Shown here: positions 36,195 to 45,664 of the stretch, one piece after another
How the letters are laid out: the number at the start of each line of letters is the position of its first letter
Position numbering within the stretch: the first letter of the stretch is position 1
Assembly (NCBI RefSeq): GCF_021030645.1
Contig: NZ_JACGCJ010000005.1
Coordinates: 45,918-109,917, forward strand
Source: Agrilactobacillus fermenti
GTDB lineage: Bacteria; Bacillota; Bacilli; Lactobacillales; Lactobacillaceae
DNA length: 64,000 nucleotides
Reading direction: 5' to 3'
Notes under the pieces: generated by a model
What the model saw: the letters and a program-made list of their open reading frames with translations, nothing else
Databases searched by the model: none
What the model was told of the DNA's origin: nothing
Program-made: the position numbers and the translations under genes

Positions 36195-36920
36195 ATGATC
36201 AAAGGTAAAGTTGTCGTTATTACAGGTGCTTCTTCAGGCATTGGGGCTGCTACAGCCAAACTATTAGCCCAAAATGGCGCTAAAGTGGTCCTTGGTGCGC
36301 GCCGAGAAGTGCGGTTACAAGAATTAAAGCAAGCAATTGAAGCTGAAGGTGGTGTGGCTGCTTATCAGGTAACTGACGTGACCGAACAAAGTCAAGTTCA
36401 AAGTTTGGTGGATTTAGCCAAAGCAAAATTTGGTCGGGTAGATGTCTTATATAACAATGCCGGAATCATGCCCCAAGGCAATTTAAGTGACCGAGAATAT
36501 GCTGTGTGGCAAAAAATGATCAATGTGAATATCATGGGTGTTTTAAATGGTATCGGGGCTGTACTACCGATTATGCAAGCGCAACAAGATGGTCTGATCA
36601 TAACGACTGACTCGGTTGCCGGCCATATAGTTTATCCTGCTTCAGCAGTTTATAATGGTACCAAATATGCCGTTCGGGCAATTATGGAAGGCCTACGCCA
36701 AGAGGAAAAAGATTATGGTATTCGCTCAACTATCGTTTCGCCTGGTGCTGTGGCAACAGAATTGATCAACTCAGTGGGAAATCAAACCATTACGAAGAAT
36801 TTAGAACCCTTATTCCATGCTGCAAAAGATTCGGGTTTGACGCTCTATCCTGAAGATGTGGCCCAAACGGTACTATATGTCATTGATCAGCTAAAACACG
36901 TGGCTGTCAGCGAGTTCTGA
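36195..36920 (+). CDS. Short-chain dehydrogenase/reductase
   Basis: A 241-residue classical SDR. The cofactor motif is GASSGIG at about 11-17, NNAG follows near residue 87, and the catalytic Ser and Tyr-x-x-x-Lys are present (TDSVAG and YNGTKYA). Basic residues after strand 2 (GARREVR) suggest NADP(H). It follows the acetyltransferase by 15 bases with AGGAGG upstream. The substrate is unknown. Confidence 0.9.
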   Translation: MIKGKVVVITGASSGIGAATAKLLAQNGAKVVLGARREVRLQELKQAIEAEGGVAAYQVTDVTEQSQVQSLVDLAKAKFGRVDVLYNNAGIMPQGNLSDREYAVWQKMINVNIMGVLNGIGAVLPIMQAQQDGLIITTDSVAGHIVYPASAVYNGTKYAVRAIMEGLRQEEKDYGIRSTIVSPGAVATELINSVGNQTITKNLEPLFHAAKDSGLTLYPEDVAQTVLYVIDQLKHVAVSEF

Positions 36921-36961
36921 TTAGACCCTCAAAACAAGAAGTATAAAATGTAAGACATAAA

Positions 36962-37007
36962 AAATGCAATTTCCACTGTCAATGTCAGACGGAAATTGCG
37001 TTTTTTT
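36962..37007. terminator. Bidirectional terminator between SDR and permease
   Basis: GCAATTTCC (36966-36974) and GGAAATTGC (36991-36999) form a perfect 9-pair stem. T-runs flank it on both strands. Confidence 0.88.
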
Positions 37008-37013
37008 AATGAC

Positions 37014-38375
37014 TCAATTTTGAGTTGTATTTTTATGAAACTTTCGGAAATAAATCACAGTCATCATAGCTAAGAAGAGGACACCAATAATAATCGAAAC
37101 CCGAGTCTCAGGATTGAAGAACATGAAGACTAGTGTCACGACTAAAAAGGCTAAAGTAATGTAATTAGAAATTGGGGACAACGGCATTTTGAAAGGATGT
37201 TGTGCCATCTTATCTTGATGTAGTTTACGAAACTTGATCTGACTGATCAAGATAACAAACCAAGGTACCATGCCAGGCAGCACACTAGAACTATAGACCA
37301 TAACGAAGACATTGCTGGCAGCTGGTAAAAGTATTGGCAGGACAGCATTCAAAACGACACCTAATAGGATCCCAGCTGAAACACTGATTACTGCGTAAAA
37401 GGGCACACCATGACGATTTAACAGTAAGAAACGGTGGGGTAATTGTTTGTTGTTAGCTAGGGTGTAAGCCATCCGACTTGCACTATAAATCCCAGAGTTA
37501 GAGCCAGATAGAGCTGCCGTGATCACAACAAAGTTCACAATTGAAGCGGCAGCGGTAATGCCGATTTTCGCAAAAGTCTGGACAAAAGGAGACCCGATTT
37601 GTGAAAGTTTGTCCCATGGGTAGATACTAACGATCACAAAGATTGCGCCGATATAGAAAATCAAGATTCGAGCAACTGTAGAACGAATGGCTTCGACCAA
37701 GGTTTCGCGAGGATTCTCAGCCTCACCAGCGGTAATGCCAACTAATTCGATCCCTTGATAAGAAGCTAAAACAATTGCCAAAGAATAAATGAAGCCCTTA
37801 AAGCCACCCGTAAAGAAGCCGCCGTGAGACCACAAGTTGCTGATGCCAATCGGCCGACCGTGATTACCCAGTCCAAAAATGATTAAACCTAGGCCAGCAA
37901 TGATCATCAAAATAATTGTCACAACTTTGATCAAAGCAAACCAGAATTCTAGCTCACCAAACATCTTCACCGAAATCAGATTAGCAATACATAAAAAAGT
38001 CACGGCAATTAGTCCAGGCAACCAGTTAGGCAAGTGAGGCCACCAAAATTCCAAATAACCACCAATCGCGATCACTTCACTCATGCCCACCACGATATAC
38101 TGAAAAACGTTACTCCAGGCTGTGAGATAGCCAAAAACAGGGTGCATATATTCTGAGGCAAACTTGGCGAAAGATCCCGTATCTGGATCGACATAGAGCA
38201 TTTCTCCCAGCGCGCGCATGATCATGTACAAAAAGATGCCTGCCACGCCATAAGAAATCAAAACGGACGGCCCTGTCCATCTGATGGTTGAACTGGATCC
38301 CATAAATAGACCAACGCCAATCGTACCACCCAGTGCGATCATACGGACTTGGCGGGCACTTAATTTTCGCTGCAT
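37014..38375 (-). CDS. Amino-acid permease, AAT (APC) family
   Basis: A 453-residue, 12-span permease. The start RQVRMIALGGTIGVGLFMGS is the AAT-family signature around span 1, and the long conserved loop after span 6 has ELVGITAGEAENPRETL. The family carries aromatic, basic, proline or GABA-type substrates; which is carried here cannot be told. AAAGGGGAA precedes the ATG. It is monocistronic. Confidence 0.9.
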   Translation of the reverse strand: MQRKLSARQVRMIALGGTIGVGLFMGSSSTIRWTGPSVLISYGVAGIFLYMIMRALGEMLYVDPDTGSFAKFASEYMHPVFGYLTAWSNVFQYIVVGMSEVIAIGGYLEFWWPHLPNWLPGLIAVTFLCIANLISVKMFGELEFWFALIKVVTIILMIIAGLGLIIFGLGNHGRPIGISNLWSHGGFFTGGFKGFIYSLAIVLASYQGIELVGITAGEAENPRETLVEAIRSTVARILIFYIGAIFVIVSIYPWDKLSQIGSPFVQTFAKIGITAAASIVNFVVITAALSGSNSGIYSASRMAYTLANNKQLPHRFLLLNRHGVPFYAVISVSAGILLGVVLNAVLPILLPAASNVFVMVYSSSVLPGMVPWFVILISQIKFRKLHQDKMAQHPFKMPLSPISNYITLAFLVVTLVFMFFNPETRVSIIIGVLFLAMMTVIYFRKFHKNTTQN

Positions 38376-38731
38376 GATGATTCCCCTTTAAATTCCTAAA
38401 ATTTGATGATAAAAATTTAATTTTACCTTCATATGCTACTCGAAAAAACGTAAATGAGCAAGCGGGTGCATGGATATCTTAAGTTTAGTCAAAGTTTTTT
38501 GTAGGCGAAGAGATAAAATAACGCCTATTTTATTTACTGAAGTAAGTCATGGATTGCCTCTGTGGCGTATTTAAATTAAATACTCGCAACCATGATAAAA
38601 TTAATCATAATGTATTGATAATTTGATTTTATATAGCGAAGCTGATAGACGTCATTTGATAAGTTCAAATCTCTGGTAAAAATGTTATAAAAACATATAA
38701 TATAACCATATTCGAAAGGGTGGGGAGATAT
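38376..38731. other. Divergent intergenic region (no gene seen)
   Basis: An AT-rich gap between the permease and the FAD/NAD protein. TATAAT at 38696-38701 could be the -10 box of the latter, with a poor -35. Nothing else stands out. Confidence 0.4.
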
Positions 38732-40609
38732 TTGCATATCGGCATTGTCGGCGCTGGGCCACGAGGCTTATTGATCTTAGAACGATTGATTGCCTGGTCA
38801 CGGGAGCGTCAAGAAAAAATGGCAATTCATTTATTTGATTTGAACGGTATTGGGGGTGTCGTTTGGCAGCCAAACCAGTCGTATACATTGATTATGAATA
38901 CGCCAAGTAATATGATTTCTTTATTTGAAGATGAAACGGTTACGCCACTTGCTGGGCCATTAACAACAGGTCCCAATATTTATGATTGGACAAAGACAGA
39001 GGCCGCTGAATACATTCAAAAGAATAACCAGCGCTTCGAACATGCCAACGCCTTTTTAGCTGAGATCAAGCGTCTACAAGCAAATGATTATCCGACGCGA
39101 GCATTGTATGGTGTTTATTTGAATTGGTATTATGAACGTTTAACGACCCAGTTGCCCGCCAATGTGACCTTAGAATTTCAGTTACACAATATCATTATGG
39201 TACAAAGAATGGCAACGGGGCAGTTTACGGCGCAAACACTTAAACAGAAATACACGTTCGATAGTCTGATCATGGCATTAGGTTACAGTGAAAATAATCG
39301 TAATGAAGAAGAAGCACTGCTCGAGGACTATGCTAATGAGCATGAATTAGTTTATATTCCACCCCGCAATCCTGCAAGTGCCGATTTGACTGGTATTTTA
39401 CCACATAGTACGGTTATTTCTCGGGGGTTAGGGTTAAGCTTCTTTGATTATGTGACCTTATTAACGGCTGGTCGTGGGGGAACTTTTACCAAAAATGCAG
39501 ACCAAACGTTGACCTATCATCCGTCGGGAACAGAACCCAAGATTGTGGGCATGTCTCGGCGTGGTTGGCCTTATCACGCTAAAGGTATTAACCAAAAAGC
39601 TTATGGCGAACAGTTTCCGGCGCAGTATTTGACGCGAGATTTCTTACAGCGATATGATAAAGCTCATCCGTTGCCATATGAGTTTTTCTGGCAGCGGCTG
39701 CAACTGGAATTAAATTGGGTTTATTATACATTTTGGCTGTCTGCACATCAGCCGGAACAAGTATCGGCTTTTCAACAGGCAATGAAGCCATTGATACAGG
39801 TCGCGCAGTTGGCGTTGATTTTAGACACCTTTAAGATTCCGCAAGCAGAGCGTTTAGATATTGCTGAACAGATGAATCCGGCTGTGGCATTTACAGAGAA
39901 CCAGATCCAGCAATTTACAACTGCGGTGGCGAGTTATTTAGCTACTGATGCTGTTGCCGCTGAAGCCGGGACTAAGACTGGACCATTAACGAGTGCTTTA
40001 GAGATGCTTCGGGACGTGCGTGATTCGATTCGTTATGTGATTGAGCACGAATTATTAACTGAAGATGAGTATATTAATCGTTTTGCACGTCACTTCAATG
40101 GTGTGAATAATTTCTTATCGATTGGACCACCTGTACAGCGAACGCGGGAACTTCAAGCACTTGTTGCTGCTGGCATTGTTGAGTTTGCCGGGCCAAATGC
40201 GCGCTTTTCGACGGACCGCGGTCAGTTCAGATTAGACAGTGATTTGAAACCGGGACAATTTTGGCTGGCAGATACGATCCTAGAGAGTCGCTTGCCACCA
40301 GCAACCGTGTTAAAAACGACCAATCCGTTGTTGACCACGTTATTAGCGAACAAAGACGCTCGCAGTTATCAACTGCAAGAAGCTAATGGCAATTGGGTAG
40401 ACACGGGGGCTATCGAAGTGGACCGCCAAACCGACCAGTTGAAAGATGCTGATGGGAACGTCATTAAGAATTTATTTATGTGGGGCGTCCCAACAGAAGG
40501 TCTACACTGGTTGACGACTATGTCACCGCGCCCGGGTGTCAATGATTTCTTCTTACAGGAAGCTGACCGCATCGTAGCGACCTTATTCCAAAATCAGACT
40601 AATTCATAA
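38732..40609 (+). CDS. FAD/NAD(P)-binding protein, NAD_binding_9 type
   Basis: A 625-residue cytosolic flavoprotein-like enzyme. The N terminus is a dinucleotide-binding fold (HIGIVGAGPRGLLILERL). A second conserved stretch, MVMALGYSENN-like (seen as LIMALGYSENN), and the long C-terminal region match the family whose members hydroxylate or oxidise small metabolites, but no function is established. The TTG at 38732 is chosen as start because GGGGAG lies 6 bases upstream; a GTG at 38720 would use the Shine-Dalgarno itself. It ends at a bidirectional terminator. Confidence 0.8.
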   Translation: MHIGIVGAGPRGLLILERLIAWSRERQEKMAIHLFDLNGIGGVVWQPNQSYTLIMNTPSNMISLFEDETVTPLAGPLTTGPNIYDWTKTEAAEYIQKNNQRFEHANAFLAEIKRLQANDYPTRALYGVYLNWYYERLTTQLPANVTLEFQLHNIIMVQRMATGQFTAQTLKQKYTFDSLIMALGYSENNRNEEEALLEDYANEHELVYIPPRNPASADLTGILPHSTVISRGLGLSFFDYVTLLTAGRGGTFTKNADQTLTYHPSGTEPKIVGMSRRGWPYHAKGINQKAYGEQFPAQYLTRDFLQRYDKAHPLPYEFFWQRLQLELNWVYYTFWLSAHQPEQVSAFQQAMKPLIQVAQLALILDTFKIPQAERLDIAEQMNPAVAFTENQIQQFTTAVASYLATDAVAAEAGTKTGPLTSALEMLRDVRDSIRYVIEHELLTEDEYINRFARHFNGVNNFLSIGPPVQRTRELQALVAAGIVEFAGPNARFSTDRGQFRLDSDLKPGQFWLADTILESRLPPATVLKTTNPLLTTLLANKDARSYQLQEANGNWVDTGAIEVDRQTDQLKDADGNVIKNLFMWGVPTEGLHWLTTMSPRPGVNDFFLQEADRIVATLFQNQTNS

Positions 40610-40615
40610 TTATAC

Positions 40616-40677
40616 AAAAAATAACCTTAATCTAAAAGACTACATTAACAAAGTCTTATGGATCAAGGTTATTTTTA
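40616..40677. terminator. Bidirectional terminator
   Basis: AATAACCTT.ATC pairs with GAT.AAGGTTATT around an inner AAGACT/AGTCTT stem, with A and T runs on both sides. Confidence 0.82.
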
Positions 40678-40716
40678 TTTAAGCTCTGCAAACTAATGTC
40701 GGTGACAGCATACTAG

Positions 40717-41982
40717 TTAAGCGCGTTTTTGTTTGCGTTCAGACCGCATAATCGACCAACTGGTTTTGAATGATTTGAAAAAGCCGGAGTCGGAATATAC
40801 TAAGACATTGGAGCGATAGAAAGTTACGGCAACTGCTGTTAAAAGAATCAAGAAAATAACTGTAATACCAAGGCTTAGCCAAGCATTCAGCGTGGTTGCA
40901 TCTCCAGCTGCCAAGCGAATCGGCATAATACTCTGACCAATAAAAGGGATGTAGGAGCCGATGTTGATCACTGATGATTTTGTACCACCCATGACCAAAA
41001 TACCACCATAATAGCCTAGTAATCCAAGCATCATGATCGGTGTCACTGCTTGTGAAGTCTGTTCTTGGCGTGAAACGACTGATGCTAGCATTGCGGCCGC
41101 AATGACGTAAAGCAAGATGGCAATGAACCCAAAAACGAAGGCATAGATAATTTCTGGCGCTGTGAGAATCGAAAGGTCCACTGATTTCATAATGCTGGTT
41201 ACTGTTTGATTATCCTTAAAGACTTGGTAGGCAATCCCACCAATAATTAAGTAGAAGAGTACCTGAGTGAACATCAGCATTAGCATCGCAATAATTTTAC
41301 CAAGAAAGTGGGTAGTAGCACTGATACTAGATAAAATAATTTCCATAATGCGGCTGCCTTTTTCTGAAGCAATTTCTTGAGCGATGATTTGACTGTAATA
41401 GGCTAAAAAAATAAAAATGGCAATCGTGATCACATTAATAGCGATGATGATGGCTTGTTGACGGTCATTACGATTACTGGCTTGATGGCCGTCTTTAAAT
41501 ACGAGTGTTTTTTGCTTGAGATTAATGGGCTGCATTAATGCTCGCGTTTGCTGGGGCGTTAACTTCAGCTTAGCAGCCATGACGTTTGTCTTTAATGCCG
41601 TCAACTGTGTCTTTAAAGTCGTGCTGCTGACGGTGTTGCCACCTTGACGCTGAATCAAGCTAGCCTGAGGAGTCGCTTGTTGCAGGTTGAGGGTGAGATA
41701 ACCATCAATCTTTTTCGAGCGTAGTGCCTTTTCAGCAGCAGCCGCGGTCGTGATATTTTGGGTCACTTTGAAGTCGGATTTATTCTTAGCTAAGATTTGC
41801 TGGGCTGCTGGGGTGTCAGTAATTACAGCAATATTTGGGGTTGTTTGACTATGCATGACTAGATAGCCAATGCCTAAGCCCACGAGGCCAAAAATGATAG
41901 GAGAGAGTACGAGAAAAATAAAACTGCCGCTTTTAATATTTTTTAAGTAGACTTGTTTAATGATGACCCATAATTTATTCAT
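40717..41982 (-). CDS. ABC-2 type exporter permease (NatB-like)
   Basis: A 421-residue membrane subunit of an ABC exporter: one N-terminal span (about 20-42), a large extracytoplasmic loop to about 185, then five or six C-terminal spans. The block IIAQEIASEKGSRIMEIILSS is the conserved coupling region of NatB-type permeases. The start codon overlaps the stop of the ATPase gene, so the two are coupled. Related systems export Na+ or drugs; the substrate is unknown. Confidence 0.87.
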   Translation of the reverse strand: MNKLWVIIKQVYLKNIKSGSFIFLVLSPIIFGLVGLGIGYLVMHSQTTPNIAVITDTPAAQQILAKNKSDFKVTQNITTAAAAEKALRSKKIDGYLTLNLQQATPQASLIQRQGGNTVSSTTLKTQLTALKTNVMAAKLKLTPQQTRALMQPINLKQKTLVFKDGHQASNRNDRQQAIIIAINVITIAIFIFLAYYSQIIAQEIASEKGSRIMEIILSSISATTHFLGKIIAMLMLMFTQVLFYLIIGGIAYQVFKDNQTVTSIMKSVDLSILTAPEIIYAFVFGFIAILLYVIAAAMLASVVSRQEQTSQAVTPIMMLGLLGYYGGILVMGGTKSSVINIGSYIPFIGQSIMPIRLAAGDATTLNAWLSLGITVIFLILLTAVAVTFYRSNVLVYSDSGFFKSFKTSWSIMRSERKQKRA

Positions 41983-42871
41983 TAGCAGCACCCGCTTTCA
42001 AACGGAAGATTTCGTCCAATGTTGGCGGCTGTTGGCTAAATTCACGAATATAGCCTTGTTTCGTAGCTGCGGTGAAAATCGTTTTGCCTGCCTCAGGATC
42101 TGAGAGCGTGATTGTCAAGCGTTGACCTTTACGCGTAACAGCTTGAACACCCGGGATGGCTTGGACTTCAGCTTCAGTCAGTGGCGATTGTAAAAAGACT
42201 CTGGTTTGGCCAAATGACTCACGAATCGTATCTACAGCACCGTTTAAGACAACTTGGCCCTGCTTGAGCATCACAATGTCATCGCTAATGGCAGAGACAT
42301 TGCCCATATCATGACTAGAATAAATGATAGCCGCGCCTCGGTCACGCATTCCTTTGATGCCTTGTTCTAACAAACTAGCATTAACTGGATCTAAGCCGCT
42401 GAAGGGTTCATCTAAAATAATTAAATCAGGTTCATGAATCAAGGTCGCAATGAGCTGAACTTTTTGTTGATTCCCCTTAGAGAGCGATTTAACTTTATCT
42501 GTCCGTTTACCTTTAACTTGAAAGCGGTCCATCCATGCATCAATTTTGGGACGAATATCTTTACGTTTTTTACCCTTTAATTCTGCGAAGAATAGAATCT
42601 GATCTTCAATTGACATTTTTGGATAAAGGCCACGTTCTTCCGGCAAATAGCCAATAATATCTGCCTCTTTACGTGTTAAAGGCTGGCCCTGCCAGGTAAT
42701 CGTTCCAGTATCAGGTGTTAAAAAATTCAAAATCATTCTAAAAGTAGTTGTTTTTCCCGCACCATTTTGACCAATAAGCCCCAAAATGTGGCCCTGTTCC
42801 ACGTGAAACGACTCGTTGGTCACAGCTTTTAGGCTGCCAAAAGTTTTGGTTAGATTGTTAATCTCAAGCAT
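41975..42871 (-). CDS. ABC transporter ATP-binding protein (NatA-like)
   Basis: A 298-residue ATPase: Walker A GQNGAGKTT (about 36-44), signature LSKGNQQKVQL (note the KGNQQ form rather than SGGQ, as in NatA relatives), Walker B LIILDEPFSG and the switch His in YSSHDMG. The last 80 residues are the accessory C-terminal domain common in this group. It drives the permease encoded directly downstream. Confidence 0.92.
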   Translation of the reverse strand: MLEINNLTKTFGSLKAVTNESFHVEQGHILGLIGQNGAGKTTTFRMILNFLTPDTGTITWQGQPLTRKEADIIGYLPEERGLYPKMSIEDQILFFAELKGKKRKDIRPKIDAWMDRFQVKGKRTDKVKSLSKGNQQKVQLIATLIHEPDLIILDEPFSGLDPVNASLLEQGIKGMRDRGAAIIYSSHDMGNVSAISDDIVMLKQGQVVLNGAVDTIRESFGQTRVFLQSPLTEAEVQAIPGVQAVTRKGQRLTITLSDPEAGKTIFTAATKQGYIREFSQQPPTLDEIFRLKAGAANE

Positions 42872-42950
42872 TGACTCACTTCTTTCTGTATAAGTATAGC
42901 CTAATCATAGCAAAGTTATTGAATAAATTGAATGCTGAGGTTGGAACTTT

Positions 42951-43356
42951 ACGTGCCCAATTTAGGTTAGGGCTTGAAAACTACCCGATGATGCTCAAGC
43001 TCTAAACGTGTTCATACCATCAACTTTTTTACCCAACTACAACTGCTTTGAGGGAAAACGCACCCTCGGCGTCAGTCTAGGTTGGTGCTCAAAAAGTTAC
43101 CCGATGGTATTCACGCTCTAAACGCGTTCGTAAAGCTAACTTTGTCACCTAACCTTAATTATTTGCTGAAGCTGACGCTTCATCGGCATAATTCGGTTAG
43201 TGCTCCAAAGCTGACCAGCTTTACTCACGCTCTGGTTTTAAACGCGTTCCAAAGGGTAACGACTTCACCTAACATCGAATCACTCAAATGGGGAAACCAC
43301 CATTTATCGTGCTTCTTGTTAGTGCGCAGTCGCTGACCACCCTTTGTCACGCTCTG
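42951..43356 (-). repeat. Array of structured about 120-bp repeats (locus A, four units)
   Basis: Read on the minus strand, three full units (43239-43356, 43119-43235, 43001-43120) and one truncated unit (to 42951) stand head to tail. Each begins AG(A)GCGTGA and ends GAACGCGTTTA. Each folds into a long hairpin whose outer 8-pair stem differs between units yet stays complementary: CAAAGGGT/ACCCTTTG, GTAAAGCT/AGCTTTAC and ATACCATC/GATGGTAT. GAGCAC(T/C)AAC opposite GTT(A/G)GG is conserved. No protein is likely here. The array fills most of the 598-base gap 42872-43469. Confidence 0.8.
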
Positions 43357-43371
43357 GTTTTAAACCATACG

Positions 43372-43417
43372 AAAAAACGGACCTGGCCAAACATCAAGTT
43401 TGTAAGGTCCGTTTTTA
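43372..43417 (-). terminator. Terminator of the Asp23 operon
   Basis: AAAAACGGACCT (43373-43384) pairs with AGGTCCGTTTTT (43405-43416). It can act on both strands and closes the minus-strand operon that ends at 43470. Confidence 0.88.
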
Positions 43418-43469
43418 AGTGGGGGAAGGTAAGAATCTTGAAGGTGTGAAGTGGGGATACGTTAGTTGA

Positions 43470-43925
43470 TTAGTTAGCGTTGTTGTTATCTTCTTTGTTC
43501 TTGTTGTTTTGTTCTTCCCATTCCCGTTTTGTCATCATATCTTTGACGGTCATTTTAATGGAAGCAACATTGTAGCCAGTCATAGAGTGAACGGCTTCTT
43601 GAATTTTATTTGTAGCTTCATCAAAGATTTTTGGTGCGTTTTTACCATATTCCAGCGTTGTATCCATTTCTAAATTGGCTGTATTGTCATCGTTGTTCAA
43701 ATCAACTTTGATACCCTTCGTAGGATCATCATTGTTAGAGAAACGATCAGAAATATTTTCAATGACATTACCTTTAACGGATAAAACGCCAGGAATATCA
43801 CAAATTGTTTTACCAGTGATCTTAGCAATTACGTTTTCATCGTAAGCCAAGTCTTTGTTCACACGATCGTTTGAAGCTTTGTTATCAGCTGATCTGTTAT
43901 TTGTTCTTACTGGAGCATCTACCAT
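43470..43925 (-). CDS. Asp23/Gls24 family envelope stress protein (distal copy)
   Basis: A 151-residue cytosolic protein of the Asp23/Gls24 family, which coats the inner face of the membrane through the anchor AmaP. The Asp23 domain spans about 22-130 (YDENVIAKITGKTICDIPGV at its start). A charged tail rich in Asn, Lys and Glu follows. The C-terminal block MMTKREWEEQN is shared with the neighbouring paralogue. It is the last gene of a five-gene minus-strand operon. Confidence 0.92.
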   Translation of the reverse strand: MVDAPVRTNNRSADNKASNDRVNKDLAYDENVIAKITGKTICDIPGVLSVKGNVIENISDRFSNNDDPTKGIKVDLNNDDNTANLEMDTTLEYGKNAPKIFDEATNKIQEAVHSMTGYNVASIKMTVKDMMTKREWEEQNNKNKEDNNNAN

Positions 43926-43976
43926 AATTTAATCATCCTTTCAAAATGAGTGATTCAAAGTAAATTATTTTTAAGC

Positions 43977-44399
43977 TTAAGATACGCGATCTTTAGCGTC
44001 ATCTTCGTTATTTTTTTGCGCCCATTCCCGTTTGGTCATGATGTCATTGACATGTAAATTCAATTCAACCAAATCTAAGCCAGTCATGGATTTAATTGCC
44101 TGGTGCACCTTTGTACAGAGTTCATCAAAGATTGTCTGGGCATTGCTACCATATTCTAAAGTCGTTTCGATATCTAAAGCCACTTGTTTTTCGCCGACTT
44201 CAGCATCGATCCCCTTTGTTGGGTCAGTGTTATTTCTAAATCTATCCGCAAAATCGCTCAAAAAACTACCGTTCATGGATAAGATGCCATCAATATCGTT
44301 AGCAACTGTTCCGGCGATTTTTTTGATCACATTATCATCAAACGTTAATTTACGATTTGCGACTTTATTCGGCGTAGGCCGTTCTAATGTGCGGTCCAT
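43977..44399 (-). CDS. Asp23/Gls24 family envelope stress protein (proximal copy)
   Basis: A 140-residue Asp23-domain protein. It starts its conserved part at FDDNVIKKIAGTVANDIDGI and ends IMTKREWAQKNNE, parallel to the next gene, so the two are diverged duplicates that may form mixed assemblies. It lies 14 bases after the small DUF2273 gene in the operon and 51 bases before its paralogue. Confidence 0.92.
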   Translation of the reverse strand: MDRTLERPTPNKVANRKLTFDDNVIKKIAGTVANDIDGILSMNGSFLSDFADRFRNNTDPTKGIDAEVGEKQVALDIETTLEYGSNAQTIFDELCTKVHQAIKSMTGLDLVELNLHVNDIMTKREWAQKNNEDDAKDRVS

Positions 44400-44413
44400 A
44401 AAGACACTCCTTT

Positions 44414-44596
44414 CTACGAATCACGATTCAAGACTTCGCCTAACCAAGACTTGGCACCACTAAAATCAACAAATTTTGCGATTGCAAATCCGATTAAGGC
44501 GAATAAGGCGACTGCAAACATTTTCCAAAATCCTAATGTAACTAGAATTAAGCCGGCAATGGCGCCCATAACTAAGCCCATCATTGTTTTTGACAT
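44414..44596 (-). CDS. DUF2273 small membrane protein
   Basis: A 60-residue protein made of two hydrophobic spans (about 5-20 and 24-46) and a short charged tail. It matches the small DUF2273 proteins always found between amaP and asp23 in Gram-positive envelope-stress operons. The role is unknown. AGGGATAGG precedes the ATG. Confidence 0.87.
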   Translation of the reverse strand: MSKTMMGLVMGAIAGLILVTLGFWKMFAVALFALIGFAIAKFVDFSGAKSWLGEVLNRDS

Positions 44597-44613
44597 CCTA
44601 TCCCTCCGTTCTT

Positions 44614-45159
44614 TTAAATGACACGGGCAACACGTTTATTTTCACTGGCAAGGTGTAAGTTCACTGTTACCTTTTTGGCTGGAATACCCAATGCTTCCTT
44701 AAGTTGTCGCTGAACAGATTTCTTGATTGCCGCGCTGGTATCTACCATATCGTTTGGATCAGTAACATAGGCAGTTACCTCAGATATTGCAGCTTGTTTG
44801 TTCTTAGCCAACTGCACATTAACGTCCACATCACGAACAGGATATTCGGTCGCTACTGTGTGTTTGATCGTTTTAGCAACAGCCTGCTTATCGATATTCA
44901 ACTGACCTTTATTGGTCTGAAATGATAGCTTATTGGTCGTCCGACGACGGAAAATAGCTATCAATAGAATACCTAAGAATACTAGAGCACTTAGGATCGC
45001 AAATCCCAAGCCAATATAGCCAATGATCGCTACTTCACGAAACGGTAGGATATACCGTGTGAAATTCGGAATTGGATAAACAAGTGCGGCGAACCAAACA
45101 GTCTGAATCAAGCCTAAAAGAGCGACGATAATGAGGAAAACTTTAGTACCCATTCGCAT
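44614..45159 (-). CDS. amaP: Membrane anchor for alkaline shock protein, AmaP
   Basis: A 181-residue protein with two N-terminal spans (about 6-28 and 46-70) and a cytoplasmic Asp23-like domain ending in NLHLASENKRVARVI. AmaP recruits Asp23 to the membrane. GGAGGGCTG precedes the ATG. It stands 15 bases after the GlsB-like gene and 17 before DUF2273. Confidence 0.9.
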   Translation of the reverse strand: MRMGTKVFLIIVALLGLIQTVWFAALVYPIPNFTRYILPFREVAIIGYIGLGFAILSALVFLGILLIAIFRRRTTNKLSFQTNKGQLNIDKQAVAKTIKHTVATEYPVRDVDVNVQLAKNKQAAISEVTAYVTDPNDMVDTSAAIKKSVQRQLKEALGIPAKKVTVNLHLASENKRVARVI

Positions 45160-45174
45160 ATCGACAGCCCTCCT

Positions 45175-45435
45175 TTAAGCTTTCTGTTTGTTTCGCGAAC
45201 CTACAATTAGTGAAACAATCAGAACTAAAACGATGGCACCAATCAGCGATGGAATCAGCGACATACCTGCTAAACTTGGCCCCCAGCTACCTAAAACGGC
45301 TTCACCTAACCAAGAACCAACTAAACCTGCGATAATATTACCGATCCATCCCATTGGCATTCCGCGACTTGTGATTGCACCGGCAATCGCACCGACAACG
45401 GCACCAATAATTAATACCCAAATCATATGCAACAT
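45175..45435 (-). CDS. GlsB/YeaQ/YmgE family membrane protein
   Basis: An 86-residue, three-span small membrane protein with the family glycine pattern GAVVGAIAGAITSRG and GWIGNIIAGLVGSWLG. It is usually stress induced; the function is unknown. The ATG at 45435 has AAAGGAG 8 bases upstream, whereas the in-frame GTG at 45444 abuts it. It is the first gene of the envelope-stress operon. Confidence 0.9.
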   Translation of the reverse strand: MLHMIWVLIIGAVVGAIAGAITSRGMPMGWIGNIIAGLVGSWLGEAVLGSWGPSLAGMSLIPSLIGAIVLVLIVSLIVGSRNKQKA

Positions 45436-45664
45436 GGTAATCACTCCTTTTTGTTTTTTTGGTACACATTAAGCATAGAAGATTGCTGACGGGTTTTAAA
45501 AACTCTGGGTTTTGCGTACGTGAAAGGGTGGGGGGAAACCTTGATATATCAATATATTTATATCTTAAGATTTTTGCAGCTCATACATAACAAGTGTTTT
45601 TGGGCCCAAAATTTTATGTAAAATGTTACGATAACCATGAACGCAACTATGGGAGGTTGATGAA

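Noticed and set aside
43082..43336. 84-codon plus-strand reading frame
   Set aside because: It lies antisense within the repeat array at locus A and has no start signals.
42951..43356. CRISPR array
   Set aside because: The units are about 120 bp with internal hairpins and no short identical repeats alternating with unique spacers; no cas genes are near.
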